A DNA stretch of 24,585 nt from JALTDM01 sp964421355 (lineage in GTDB: Bacteria > Bacteroidota > Bacteroidia > Bacteroidales > JALTDM01), in NCBI GenBank assembly GCA_964421355.1, contig CAYQWX010000024.1:1-24585 (forward strand), read 5' to 3'. Each line of letters starts with the position of its first letter. Position 1 is the stretch's first letter. Position numbers and translations under genes: made by a program. Positions 1-7,674 of the stretch are shown piece after piece. The notes under the pieces are model-generated. The model was not told the DNA's origin, ran no database searches, and saw only the letters and a program-made list of their open reading frames with translations.

Positions 1-154
1 AACTTTAAAACTCACATTCCGCCTTACGGCTACATGTTCAAACAGAAAAGTTTTCTTAACGGAAATTTCGTTGGGCGGGTACCCCAAAAAAACCGTGAGG
101 CACAAACTCTATTTTTGCACGGTGCATACATCAAGCGTTTCTGACCTCAAATAA
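1..154 (+). other. Open, relatively GC-rich stretch without a recognised gene
   Basis: This stretch is visibly richer in G and C than the rest of the window. Two + frames are open from the window edge: one from base 1 to a TGA at 142-144 (47 codons) and one from base 2 to a TAA at 152-154 (50 codons). No start codon with upstream signals is visible and I recognise neither translation. It may be the 3' end of a gene or gene remnant that begins outside the window, or just spacer with few stop codons. The second frame ends inside the dispersed repeat, in the residues D-L-K then stop, as does a similar remnant beside the other repeat copy. Rest of 1-395: repeat and a small palindrome, no gene. 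Confidence 0.2.
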
Positions 155-314
155 ATTCCGTAAGTTTTTATGTTGAGCGGAGCAATAAGGATAAAAGCTG
201 TTTGAGCACCTTGTAAAAGGTGCGAGTTCTTTTATCCTGCGTAGCGAAACATTATCAAAAACAAGGAATTTATTTGCAGTCTTGATCTTTTATTACTTTT
301 GGGTCAAGCCAAAA
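142..314 (+). repeat. Dispersed hairpin repeat, copy 1
   Basis: Near-identical to 23346-23519 in the same orientation. Within the copy, 149-159 (AAATAAATTCC) is exactly complementary to 265-275, giving a 127-nt outer hairpin. Inside it GGATAAAA (189-196) pairs with TTTTATCC (230-237), and GCACCTT (206-212) pairs with AAGGTGC (217-223) around a 4-nt loop. After the hairpin comes a degraded small inverted repeat of the TTTTGG...CCAAAA type around 296-314. Weaker similarity (GCACGGT) extends left to about 118. No open frame of note runs through the hairpin. The class of element is unknown: a MITE-like or REP-like dispersed repeat, or a structured RNA, are all possible. Confidence 0.85.
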
Positions 315-368
315 ATGAGAATATTATATGCTGATTTTGATTTTAGCCATTATTGATTTATGTTTATT

Positions 369-387
369 CTAAAATAAGTTATTTTAG
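369..387. repeat. Perfect 9-bp palindrome downstream of the phosphatase gene
   Basis: CTAAAATAA and TTATTTTAG flank a single G. It lies 8 bp beyond the stop of the minus-strand gene at 396-1010, so it could be a weak transcript-end hairpin, although it is AT-only apart from its ends and has no U-tract that stands out from the background. An operator is also possible. Confidence 0.3.
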
Positions 388-395
388 TCCGAGGA

Positions 396-1010
396 CTACG
401 GGGTATTAGCCTCTTTTATTTTACTAAATAAATAAAATATTTCTGTTGCTATTTGGATGGAAATTTTCTGATATTTTTCTAAAACATTGGGTAGAGTATC
501 AAATTGTTTAGGGTCTTTGTAGGGTAATGAAAATCTTCTTTCTGCACCATATACTACGGGACATGCTTTGTCTGCATCTTCACAAGTCATTATAGCAATA
601 AAGTTATCTGTTGGATTAAATTTGTTGTTGTATGTTTTTGAAAATATGATTACAGGAGTTCCATTTTTATTGTATTTAACGGCAAAAATGTCTTCTTTTA
701 TAGGTAAAACTAAGAAGCCTAATTTTTCTAAAATCTTTAATGTATTGTTAGGTACTGTAGTTGATTCTGTGCCTCCTGAATAGCAATATATATCTTTTAA
801 GTGAAAATATTGTGCAAATGTATGTCCCCAAACTTGAGATAATATGCTTCTTCTGGAATTGTGGGTACATATAAAATTTAATCTTACTTTTTCTTTTTTA
901 CTTAGTTTATCTGTAATATATAATGCTAACTCATCTAATATATTTTTTCTATGAATGTAGATGTTAGAAATATCTATATTAGATATTGTTTCTTGTATAG
1001 TTTTAAGCAT
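396..1010 (-). CDS. Low-molecular-weight phosphatase / arsenate-reductase-like protein
   Basis: 204-residue cytosolic protein of the low-molecular-weight protein-tyrosine-phosphatase/ArsC fold. The catalytic P-loop C-x5-R is visible at C48-T-H-N-S-R-R54, following a hydrophobic strand (LNFI), and a late Y-K-D-P near residue 165 fits the general-acid Asp-Pro loop of the family. Family members either remove phosphate from protein tyrosines or reduce arsenate through the same cysteine; in Bacteroidota such longer (about 200 aa) forms are usually labelled arsenate reductase or protein-tyrosine-phosphatase. Sequence alone does not decide between the two. No arsR or arsenite pump gene lies next to it; the nearest candidate is the split permease at 13538-14568, too far away to be good evidence. 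It is divergent from the next gene across 92 bp. The ATG at 1008-1010 is the only good start. Confidence 0.75.
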   Translation of the reverse strand: MLKTIQETISNIDISNIYIHRKNILDELALYITDKLSKKEKVRLNFICTHNSRRSILSQVWGHTFAQYFHLKDIYCYSGGTESTTVPNNTLKILEKLGFLVLPIKEDIFAVKYNKNGTPVIIFSKTYNNKFNPTDNFIAIMTCEDADKACPVVYGAERRFSLPYKDPKQFDTLPNVLEKYQKISIQIATEIFYLFSKIKEANTP

Positions 1011-1036
1011 GTAGTTTTTTATTTTATGATGAGGTA

Positions 1037-1044
1037 TAAAGTTA
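1037..1044 (-). promoter_or_regulatory. Possible -7 element for the phosphatase gene
   Basis: On the minus strand this reads TAACTTTA, one mismatch from TAnnTTTG, 27 nt before the ATG at 1010, a spacing like the better promoters in this window. Weak on its own. Confidence 0.3.
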
Positions 1045-1066
1045 ATATTTATTCAACAAAAAACAA

Positions 1067-1074
1067 TACCTTTG
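1067..1074 (+). promoter_or_regulatory. Bacteroidota -7 promoter element (TACCTTTG)
   Basis: Exact match to TAnnTTTG. It ends 28 nt before the ATG at 1103, which leaves a short leader and supports that start over the TTG at 1097. No clear -33 TTTG is visible. Confidence 0.6.
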
Positions 1075-1102
1075 CTTTTACAAATTAGCAAAAAGCTTGA
1101 AT

Positions 1103-1723
1103 ATGAAAATAATCTGCATAGGACGTAATTATATAGACCATGCTAAAGAGTTAAATAATAATATTCCTGATGAACCCGTTTTCTTCTTAAAACCGGATAC
1201 GGCTTTACTTAGAAACAATGCTCCTTTTTTTATCCCACCTGACGATTTTCTTGGAGAGATACATTATGAAGTAGAATTAGTATTACGAATATCCAAAGCT
1301 GGAAAATCTATTGCAGAAAAATTTGCATACCGTTACTATAATGAAATAGGTATAGGAATAGATTTTACGGCAAGACAATTGCAACAAAAGTTGAAGCAAT
1401 CCGGATTGCCATGGGAAAAAGCAAAAGCATTTGATTATTCTGCTCCTATAAGTATGCAGTTCTTACCAAAAGAGCAGTTTGATATAAATAATGGGATAAA
1501 TTTTTCTCTACACAAAAACGGTAATGTGGTACAGCAAGGAAATACAAAGGATATGATTTTTTCTTTTGACAGCATTATTGCCTATGTGTCTAAATACATA
1601 ACTTTACGCACAGGAGATTTAATATATACAGGTACACCTTCTGGTGTTGGACCAATTGTAAAAGGTGATTTGTTGGAAGCTTATATAGAAGATAGATTAA
1701 TGCTAAATGTACAGGTAAAGTAG
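1103..1723 (+). CDS. Fumarylacetoacetate hydrolase family protein
   Basis: 206-residue soluble enzyme of the FAH superfamily (YcgM-like short form). Members cleave or isomerise diketo acids, for example fumarylpyruvate or acylpyruvates, or decarboxylate oxaloacetate, using Mg2+ or Mn2+. The metal ligands are visible: the H-Y-E-V-E-L stretch gives E56 and E58, and G-I-D-F gives D87. The C-terminal signature Y-T-G-T-P-S-G-V-G-P and following K-G-D-L are also present. The length matches single-domain FAH proteins. I start it at ATG 1103; an in-frame TTG six bases earlier is less likely. It has its own promoter and appears monocistronic, with 119 bp to the next gene. The exact substrate cannot be told, because no aromatic-degradation genes lie nearby; acylpyruvate hydrolysis or oxaloacetate housekeeping is a reasonable guess. 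Confidence 0.88.
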   Translation: MKIICIGRNYIDHAKELNNNIPDEPVFFLKPDTALLRNNAPFFIPPDDFLGEIHYEVELVLRISKAGKSIAEKFAYRYYNEIGIGIDFTARQLQQKLKQSGLPWEKAKAFDYSAPISMQFLPKEQFDINNGINFSLHKNGNVVQQGNTKDMIFSFDSIIAYVSKYITLRTGDLIYTGTPSGVGPIVKGDLLEAYIEDRLMLNVQVK

Positions 1724-1842
1724 ATAGCTGGTTCATTAATTGCTTATTGTCTCATGTAATTTTTTCTGTAAATTTCCGTTTTATTTATTGAGGGTTATGT
1801 TATTCAAAAATTTGTATTTTTATGCTGAAAAAATAATAGTAA

Positions 1843-2718
1843 ATGAAAATAATAAAATATATTTTTCTTTTAATAATTATTGTCACTTCTTCATTTAATT
1901 TGTATTCTCAAAATGTTGGACAACAGGGAGATACTCTAAAAAATTACATTGATATAAATGGAATGAGACAAGGATATTGGGAAAAAAAATATCCAAATGG
2001 AAAAATAAAGTATCAAGCACATTTCAAAAATAATATTCCAGTAGGAGAATTTAAAAGATATTATAAAAACGGACAACTTTTTGCTCATATATTTTATGAT
2101 ATGGAAGGCAAAGGCAATGGAGATGCTACATATTATTGGGATGATGGTAAGTTGTTGGCAAAAGGAAGATTGGTAAATGTGAAACAAAAACAAGGACTAT
2201 GGAAGGTATATAATACCAAAGGAGTATTGTTGCAAACAATAAATTTTGATAAAGGAATAAAAAATGGAGAGCAAATAACATATTATCACGAAGGAGGAGT
2301 TGCCGAAAGGGTTTTTTACTTGAACGGGAAAAGAAATGGTAAAATGACCCAGTACTTTCCTGATGGAAAAATAAAGTTGGAGATGAACTATAAAAATGGT
2401 GCTTTTGACGGAGATGTGGTTGCGTATTATCCAGATGGAAAAATTAAATTGAAGGGTTATTACAGAAATGATTTAAAAGATGGGAAATGGGTTTTTTATG
2501 ACGAAACAGGAAAAATAGAACGTTCATTGACCTATGATAACGGGAAACTTGTAAGTGAAGATAAACTTGCTGAACAACTAAAAAAAGATATAGAAGATAT
2601 AGAAAAAAATCCTCATAAATATAAAACAGGAGATCCTGATGAAGATGATTTCTTTAATCCTGGATTTAGACCTAAGCAACGTAATAGAAGCAGAAACAAT
2701 TCTTTTGAAGAATATTAA
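1843..2718 (+). CDS. Secreted YwqK/MORN-like repeat protein
   Basis: 291 residues. The N-terminus (about 1-22) is a signal peptide ending in Y-S-Q, so the protein is exported. The body, about 35-240, is built of degenerate repeats with the pattern Y-x-(D/N)-G-K-(I/L)-K...Y-x-N-G...G-x-(W/F/V)-x-x-Y, the YwqK/MORN_2 type, at least six units. The C-terminus is charged and low in complexity (D/E, then R/N rich). Such proteins are often auto-annotated as toxin-antitoxin YwqK antitoxin, but in Bacteroidota they are abundant, exported and of unknown role, and there is no toxin gene beside it, so I would not read it as an antitoxin. The repeats usually form antiparallel beta hairpins in a row and may serve as a binding scaffold at the cell surface. 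The gene appears monocistronic; AAAATTTG at 1807-1814 is only a partial promoter match. Confidence 0.8.
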   Translation: MKIIKYIFLLIIIVTSSFNLYSQNVGQQGDTLKNYIDINGMRQGYWEKKYPNGKIKYQAHFKNNIPVGEFKRYYKNGQLFAHIFYDMEGKGNGDATYYWDDGKLLAKGRLVNVKQKQGLWKVYNTKGVLLQTINFDKGIKNGEQITYYHEGGVAERVFYLNGKRNGKMTQYFPDGKIKLEMNYKNGAFDGDVVAYYPDGKIKLKGYYRNDLKDGKWVFYDETGKIERSLTYDNGKLVSEDKLAEQLKKDIEDIEKNPHKYKTGDPDEDDFFNPGFRPKQRNRSRNNSFEEY

Positions 2719-2754
2719 AAGGCTCAAATTTTCTAAGTGAATGAACTTTATTCA

Positions 2755-2762
2755 TATATTTG
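2755..2762 (+). promoter_or_regulatory. Bacteroidota -7 promoter element (TATATTTG)
   Basis: Exact TAnnTTTG match, 34 nt before the UbiA gene start at 2797. The two genes after it follow with 3-bp gaps, so this promoter probably serves the UbiA-Maf-S46 peptidase operon. Confidence 0.55.
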
Positions 2763-2796
2763 TCTCATTACTTTTTCTCAAAAACAATAATATTTT

Positions 2797-3741
2797 ATGC
2801 TAAAAGGTTATCTAAAAATTATTCGTCCTCTTAACTTATTGATTATAGCACTTACTATGTTTGCTATGCGTTATCTTGTAATTAAGCCGTTTTATGATTA
2901 TAGTAATTTGGTATTACAACTTACTGATTTTGATTTTGTTTTACTTGTAGTTACTACTATCTTAATTGCTGCAGGAGGATATGTAATAAACGATTATCAC
3001 GACATACAATCTGACTTGATAAACAGACCTTGTCATAAGACAGTGATAGGTAATACTCTTGAGCCTAAGCAAGCAATGATATATTATATAGTGCTTACGG
3101 TATTAGGTTTTGCAAGTGCTATTTGGTTTGGCATAAGATTACAGAACTTTAATTTTGCTACTCTGTTTATGCTTATTGCCGGTTTATTGTGGTTTTATTC
3201 TACTACATACAAAGCTATGCCTCTAGTTGGTAATTTATTTGTTGCTATAATGACAGGTTTAGTCCCATTGCTTGTGGTGTTGTTTGAGATGATAAAATTC
3301 AAAGAAACTTATTCTGCTTCTCTGCAAAAAGGAGAAATAAACTTCATGCCTATATTTTATTTTGTATTATTTTTTGCAGGTTATGCTTTTTTTACAAATT
3401 TTATCAGGGAGATAGTGAAAGACATAATAGATATAGAAGGTGATAAAAAAGTAGAAAAAAAGACTTTTCCTGTTTGGGCTGGCATAAATGTGTCAAAATA
3501 TATGATTCTTGTTTTATTGATTGTAGAAATAGTAAGTCTTTATTACTTATATTTTACTTTTTTACAAGATGATTATTCTTTGTATTATTTACTTTTTGCA
3601 ATTACTCCGTGGTTTGTTGCTTCCATAATTAAAACAGTATTGGCAAAACACACAAAAGATTATAGATTAATATCAACATTACTTAAAATAGCAATGGTTG
3701 CAGGACTTGGTTATTCCTTTATTATTTATATCCAGATTTAA
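2797..3741 (+). CDS. UbiA-family prenyltransferase
   Basis: 314-residue integral membrane enzyme with about eight or nine hydrophobic segments. Both Asp-rich motifs of the UbiA superfamily are present: N65-D66-x-x-D69-x-x-x-D73 and D209-x-x-D212-x-x-x-D216. These bind Mg2+ and the diphosphate of a polyprenyl donor. The family transfers prenyl groups to aromatic or glycerol acceptors. Bacteroidota homologues in this kind of context are usually annotated as geranylgeranylglycerol-phosphate geranylgeranyltransferase, but MenA- or UbiA-type activity cannot be ruled out from sequence alone. mqnB and mqnD lie about 6.5 kb downstream, so a menaquinone prenylation role (the organism must have a MenA/MqnP-type step) is conceivable. 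It leads a three-gene operon with Maf (3-bp gap) and the S46 peptidase. Confidence 0.85.
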   Translation: MLKGYLKIIRPLNLLIIALTMFAMRYLVIKPFYDYSNLVLQLTDFDFVLLVVTTILIAAGGYVINDYHDIQSDLINRPCHKTVIGNTLEPKQAMIYYIVLTVLGFASAIWFGIRLQNFNFATLFMLIAGLLWFYSTTYKAMPLVGNLFVAIMTGLVPLLVVLFEMIKFKETYSASLQKGEINFMPIFYFVLFFAGYAFFTNFIREIVKDIIDIEGDKKVEKKTFPVWAGINVSKYMILVLLIVEIVSLYYLYFTFLQDDYSLYYLLFAITPWFVASIIKTVLAKHTKDYRLISTLLKIAMVAGLGYSFIIYIQI

Positions 3742-3744
3742 ATT

Positions 3745-4368
3745 ATGAAGCTTTTTAGCCATATAAATAAAAAGATAATACTTGCATCACAATCACCACG
3801 AAGAAAACATTTGTTAGAAGAAATATTAAAAGATACAGGAATAATTTTGGAAACAGTATCTTACAATTTTACTGAAACTATTCCACAAATTATATCACCT
3901 GAAGAGATTTCAAAACAAATTGCAAAAGATAAGGCAACATCGTTATTGGAACAATATCCTCATTTACAGCAACACATAATAATTACAGCCGATACACTAG
4001 TATTTGCAAATAGCCGAATACTTGGCAAACCGTTGTCTAACAAGCAGGCAATAGAGTTTTTACAAATTCTTTCTAACAATACACACAAAGTAGTAAGTGC
4101 TGTTTACATAACTACGAAGGATTTTAATAGAATAATAGTAGATACAGCACTTGTAAAGTTTTCAAAACTTTCGGAAGATACAATTCAATGGTATGTAGAT
4201 AAATACAGTCCTTTGGATAAAGCGGGAGCTTACGGAATACAAGAATGGATAGGATATGTTGGTATAGAAAAAATAGACGGATCATTTTATACGGTGATGG
4301 GATTGCCAACACATAAAATTTACCAAGTATTAGAGGAATATGACAGTTTGCAAATCACAAAAATATAA
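3745..4368 (+). CDS. maf: Maf-like nucleotide pyrophosphatase
   Basis: 207-residue cytosolic protein of the Maf/HAM1-like fold, which hydrolyses nucleoside triphosphates to monophosphates and is thought to sanitise modified nucleotides; older names refer to septum inhibition. Visible hallmarks are the N-terminal A-S-Q-S-P-R-R loop (14-20), the catalytic T-A-D-T segment with D83, and the K-A-G-A-Y-G-I-Q motif in the C-terminal half. These features fit the dTTP/UTP-pyrophosphatase (YhdE) subgroup. Length is normal for the family (about 190-210). It sits 3 bp after the UbiA gene and 3 bp before the peptidase gene, so it is surely cotranscribed; functional links among the three are not obvious. 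Confidence 0.92.
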   Translation: MKLFSHINKKIILASQSPRRKHLLEEILKDTGIILETVSYNFTETIPQIISPEEISKQIAKDKATSLLEQYPHLQQHIIITADTLVFANSRILGKPLSNKQAIEFLQILSNNTHKVVSAVYITTKDFNRIIVDTALVKFSKLSEDTIQWYVDKYSPLDKAGAYGIQEWIGYVGIEKIDGSFYTVMGLPTHKIYQVLEEYDSLQITKI

Positions 4369-4371
4369 AAT

Positions 4372-6474
4372 ATGAAAAATAGAATAATCACCATTTTTTC
4401 GTTATTGTTGGTAGCTTTTCATGTATTAGCTGATGAAGGTATGTGGCTTATAAGTACTTTATCAGGTTACACTTTGGAACAAATGAAGCAAAAAGGCTTC
4501 AAGCTATCGGCACAAGATATATACAATATAAACCATAGTAGTATTAAAGATGCTGTGGTAATATTTGGGCGTGGCTGTACCGGTGAAATAATTTCGGATA
4601 AAGGACTTGTGCTTACCAACCACCATTGTGGGTATTCGGCAATACAATCAGTAAGTACGGTAGAGCATGATTATCTTACAAATGGTTTCTGGGCAATGTC
4701 TTTGAAAGAAGAGTTGCCAATAAAGGGTTTGACCGTAACATTTCTTGACAGGATAATTGATGTAACAGAAGATGTTCTTGATCACACTTCTCCACGAATG
4801 AGCGAAGCCAGACGGAAAGATATCATACAGCGTAATATAGAGGCTCTTACAGATAAGTTTCAAAGAGATTTCAAAAATAGCAAAATTGTAATAAAACCGT
4901 TTTTTTATGGCAATCAATATTTTTTGTTTATTTACAATGTGTTTAAAGATATTCGTTTGGTAGGAGCACCACCTTCTGCTATTGGTAAGTTTGGTGGAGA
5001 TACTGATAATTGGATGTGGCCCCGTCATACAGGAGATTTCTCTATTTTTAGGATTTATGCTGGAAAAAATAATGAAGCAGCAAAATATAACGAAAATAAC
5101 AAACCATATTTCCCTAAAAGACATTTGCAAATTTCCTTAAAAGGATACAAAGAAGGTGATTTCACAATGGTATTGGGGTATCCGGGACGCACATCGGAAT
5201 ATTTGCCTTCTGTGGCATTATTACACAAGGTGAAAATCAATAATCACGGGATAAAGCTTCGTCGTGAAATATTGGATATTTATGATAATTATATGAAAAC
5301 TTCACACAGAATAAAATTACAATATTCTGCTAAATATGCCCGAATAGCAAATTATTGGAAAAAGTGGATAGGGGAAAACAATGGGTTAAAAAGAACTAAT
5401 GCGATAGAAAAAAAGAAAAACTTCGAAAAGAGATTTTTGGAATGGACAAAAACAAATCATAGAGCAAATCTGTCAAATATATTTGATAAATACGAGCAAT
5501 TGTACAATAAAATATATCCATCTGATTTAGCTCTTACATATTTTTATGAAGGACTTGAACGTCCAGACCTTATGAACTTGTGTAGAAACTTGTATCGCAA
5601 TCCGACTCTTAAACAAGATAGATTAGTAAAATTAGTTAGGGGGATTTACAAAAATTTGTATCTACCTGTGGATAAAGATATTTTTACTAAAATGCTGAAA
5701 GAGGCAGATGAAAACTTACCACAAGAATATAAGCCGTATTTTTTTCAGACGATAAAAAAGAAATATAAAAGTGATTATAGTAAATATAGTAATTATGTTT
5801 TTTCTCATTCATTGCTTACGGATACGGTGAAGTTGATAAAATATATAAAGTCCGGCAAATTCAAGCCTGATAAAGATGTGTTATACAATATATACATTGA
5901 TATTACACAAAGATATAATATGGCTATAACCGATTATATAAAAGTAAGAAATCAATTGGATTCTTTGAATAGGATTTATATAAAAGCTCAAATGGATTTT
6001 GAAAAGGATAAACATTTTTATCCTGATGCTAATTTTACAATGCGATTGGCTTTTGGGCAGGTAAAAGGTTATAAACCTGCTGATGCGGTAGAATATAATT
6101 ATTATACAACATTGAAAGGTATAATAGAAAAAGAAGATACGGCGATATACGATTATAAAGTGCCTGAAAAATTAAAAGAAATTTATCATAACAAAGATTA
6201 CGGACAATATGCAGATAGTGACGGAACTATGCATGTGTGCTTTATTGCTACCAATCATACTACGGGTGGCAATTCGGGCAGTCCTGTGTTAGATGCTTAT
6301 GGAAGACTTATAGGTGTAAACTTTGATAGAAACTGGGAGGGGACGATGAGTGATTTGTATTATGACCCTTCAATATGCAGGAATATTATTTTGGATATAC
6401 GCTATTTTTTGTTGATTGTAGATAAATTTGCAAATGACAAACGCCTAATAGACGAAATGGATATTGTTAAGTGA
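4372..6474 (+). CDS. S46 family dipeptidyl-peptidase, DPP11 type
   Basis: 700-residue exported serine exopeptidase. A signal peptide (about 1-20, ending V-L-A) precedes the mature N-terminus D-E-G-M-W. The chymotrypsin-like triad is visible: H85 in T-N-H-H-C-G-Y, D222 in R-H-T-G-D-F, and S635 in G-G-N-S-G-S-P; about 270-560 is the inserted alpha-helical domain of the family. S46 enzymes (DPP7, DPP11) release dipeptides from peptide N-termini in the periplasm, feeding amino acid uptake in asaccharolytic Bacteroidota. In Porphyromonas DPP11, Arg at catalytic Ser+18 selects Asp/Glu at P1, whereas DPP7 has Gly there. Here Ser635+18 is R653 (N-F-D-R-N-W-E), so I predict acidic specificity. It is the last gene of the UbiA-Maf operon and converges on rimM. 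Confidence 0.93.
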   Translation: MKNRIITIFSLLLVAFHVLADEGMWLISTLSGYTLEQMKQKGFKLSAQDIYNINHSSIKDAVVIFGRGCTGEIISDKGLVLTNHHCGYSAIQSVSTVEHDYLTNGFWAMSLKEELPIKGLTVTFLDRIIDVTEDVLDHTSPRMSEARRKDIIQRNIEALTDKFQRDFKNSKIVIKPFFYGNQYFLFIYNVFKDIRLVGAPPSAIGKFGGDTDNWMWPRHTGDFSIFRIYAGKNNEAAKYNENNKPYFPKRHLQISLKGYKEGDFTMVLGYPGRTSEYLPSVALLHKVKINNHGIKLRREILDIYDNYMKTSHRIKLQYSAKYARIANYWKKWIGENNGLKRTNAIEKKKNFEKRFLEWTKTNHRANLSNIFDKYEQLYNKIYPSDLALTYFYEGLERPDLMNLCRNLYRNPTLKQDRLVKLVRGIYKNLYLPVDKDIFTKMLKEADENLPQEYKPYFFQTIKKKYKSDYSKYSNYVFSHSLLTDTVKLIKYIKSGKFKPDKDVLYNIYIDITQRYNMAITDYIKVRNQLDSLNRIYIKAQMDFEKDKHFYPDANFTMRLAFGQVKGYKPADAVEYNYYTTLKGIIEKEDTAIYDYKVPEKLKEIYHNKDYGQYADSDGTMHVCFIATNHTTGGNSGSPVLDAYGRLIGVNFDRNWEGTMSDLYYDPSICRNIILDIRYFLLIVDKFANDKRLIDEMDIVK

Positions 6475-6490
6475 TAGGCAAATGTTTTAT

Positions 6491-6506
6491 ATGTTTTAAA
6501 AAACAT
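6491..6506. terminator. Weak bidirectional hairpin between convergent genes
   Basis: ATGTTT-TAAA-AAACAT forms a 6-bp stem with a 4-nt loop. It lies between the S46 peptidase stop and the rimM stop (6496-6498) and overlaps the end of rimM. It is AT-rich and weak, but it is the only hairpin in this convergent junction. Confidence 0.25.
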
Positions 6507-7044
6507 CTAAATATCCGGCAGGTAAGTCTAAATAAATGATTTTGTTTGTCGTGTCTATTTCCTTTATGAAATCACTAAAAATAGGAATGGATACGGTTTT
6601 TTCATTTAATTTGAATACTAACAGGGGATTTATTGGCGAATCTGTAATTTCTTCCAAAGTGCCAAATGTTTGTTTGTTTTGCAAAAGTTGTCCTGTGTAG
6701 CCAATAAATTGTTCAAAATAAATATCTTTAGGTAGATATTCCTCTAATTCTTCTGAAGAGACTTCTACAAGTACTGATTTTTTTACAAGTCGTTTGGCTT
6801 GATTTAGATTATAAATGTCTTTAAGGTCTAATATTATGGAGGTGAGCCCTTTGTTATAAAAATTATTAATTTGAAAAGGGATGAGTTCTCCGTTTATTTC
6901 CAGAAAGACCCATCCCTTTTTATCAATTAAATCAGTTAATTCGTCGTCTCCTATTACAAGTTCTAATTCTCCTTTTATGCCATGTAATTTTTTTATATAA
7001 CCTATTTCGATATAAGTTTTATCATTTTCTTTTTTTATAGGCAT
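6496..7044 (-). CDS. rimM: Ribosome maturation factor RimM
   Basis: 182-residue cytosolic protein that helps mature the 30S head by acting around S19 and 16S helix 31/33b. The N-terminal RimM barrel (about 8-90) opens with the typical G-Y-I-K-K-L-H-G-I-K-G-E-L, and the C-terminal PRC-like barrel (about 100-180) holds the Y-I-G-Y-T segment and the closing L-P-A-G-Y-L-D-V-F. Length is normal. It follows rpsP by 18 bp, the classic rpsP-rimM order; trmD and rplS, which often follow, are not here, because the next gene is the convergent S46 peptidase. Confidence 0.95.
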   Translation of the reverse strand: MPIKKENDKTYIEIGYIKKLHGIKGELELVIGDDELTDLIDKKGWVFLEINGELIPFQINNFYNKGLTSIILDLKDIYNLNQAKRLVKKSVLVEVSSEELEEYLPKDIYFEQFIGYTGQLLQNKQTFGTLEEITDSPINPLLVFKLNEKTVSIPIFSDFIKEIDTTNKIIYLDLPAGYLDVF

Positions 7045-7062
7045 AAAAGTAAATTCATTCTT

Positions 7063-7590
7063 TTATTCTTCGGTTTGATTTTCTTCTTGTTGATTATCTT
7101 CTTGATTGGCTTCTTTTTCTGCTGCAGCTTCGTCTGCATATTTTTTAGCCAGTTCTTGAGCTCTTGCTTCTTTTATTTTGCGTTCTGCTTCCAGTTGTTT
7201 TCTTTTTGCTTCGTCTTTTGTTCGCTTGATGCTATCTTTTTTAGCTTCTATTTTTTTCATTTTTTCTTCATACCAAGCTTTGAAGCGTCTTTCTGCTTCT
7301 GTTTCGTCAAAAGCTCCTTTTTTTACTCCGTCCAAAAGGTGTTTTTTCATAAGCACACCTTTGTAAGAAAGTATTGCTCTTGCTGTTTCTGTTGGTTGAG
7401 CACCTTTTTGCAACCAATCTAATGCTTTGTCAAAGTCTAATTCAATTGTTGCAGGGTTTGTGTTAGGATTGTAATAGCCAATTTTTTCGATAAAACGGCC
7501 ATCCCGTGGCGCCCGACTATCTGCTACCACTATGTGGTAGAAGGCATACCCTTTTTTACCTCTTCTTGCTAATCTGATTTTTGTTGGCAT
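7063..7590 (-). CDS. rpsP: 30S ribosomal protein S16 with long charged tail
   Basis: 175 residues. The first 80 or so are the S16 fold that binds 16S rRNA in the 30S body: start M-P-T-K-I-R-L-A-R-R-G, then V-V-A-D-S-R-A-P-R-D-G-R-F-I-E and I-G-Y-Y-N-P. The remaining roughly 90 residues form a lysine/glutamate/alanine-rich, probably helical and disordered tail. Ordinary S16 has only 80-90 residues, but such tails are common in Bacteroidota, so this is a lineage trait and not a fusion. It heads the rpsP-rimM operon, with a promoter element at 7629-7636. Confidence 0.97.
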   Translation of the reverse strand: MPTKIRLARRGKKGYAFYHIVVADSRAPRDGRFIEKIGYYNPNTNPATIELDFDKALDWLQKGAQPTETARAILSYKGVLMKKHLLDGVKKGAFDETEAERRFKAWYEEKMKKIEAKKDSIKRTKDEAKRKQLEAERKIKEARAQELAKKYADEAAAEKEANQEDNQQEENQTEE

Positions 7591-7628
7591 AATTTAATTT
7601 TTTTATAACTTATAAAAATTTAGGTTTG

Positions 7629-7636
7629 CAAAGGTA
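7629..7636 (-). promoter_or_regulatory. Bacteroidota -7 promoter element for rpsP
   Basis: Reads TACCTTTG on the minus strand, an exact TAnnTTTG match 38 nt upstream of the rpsP ATG. The element serves the rpsP-rimM operon. Confidence 0.6.
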
Positions 7637-7674
7637 ATATTATTTTTGTAAATAATAGTTTAGTTATTAACAAT

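Noticed and set aside
1843..2718. Toxin-antitoxin antitoxin (YwqK name)
   Set aside because: The protein has a signal peptide and no toxin neighbour, so the antitoxin label is not supported.
4648..5130. 160-codon minus frame inside the S46 peptidase gene
   Set aside because: Lies opposite the catalytic and DPP-conserved region of the + gene; no promoter or family signature.
7075..7422. 115-codon + frame antisense to rpsP
   Set aside because: It is Phe/Cys-rich because it reads the opposite strand of a Lys/Glu-rich coding tail; shadow of rpsP.
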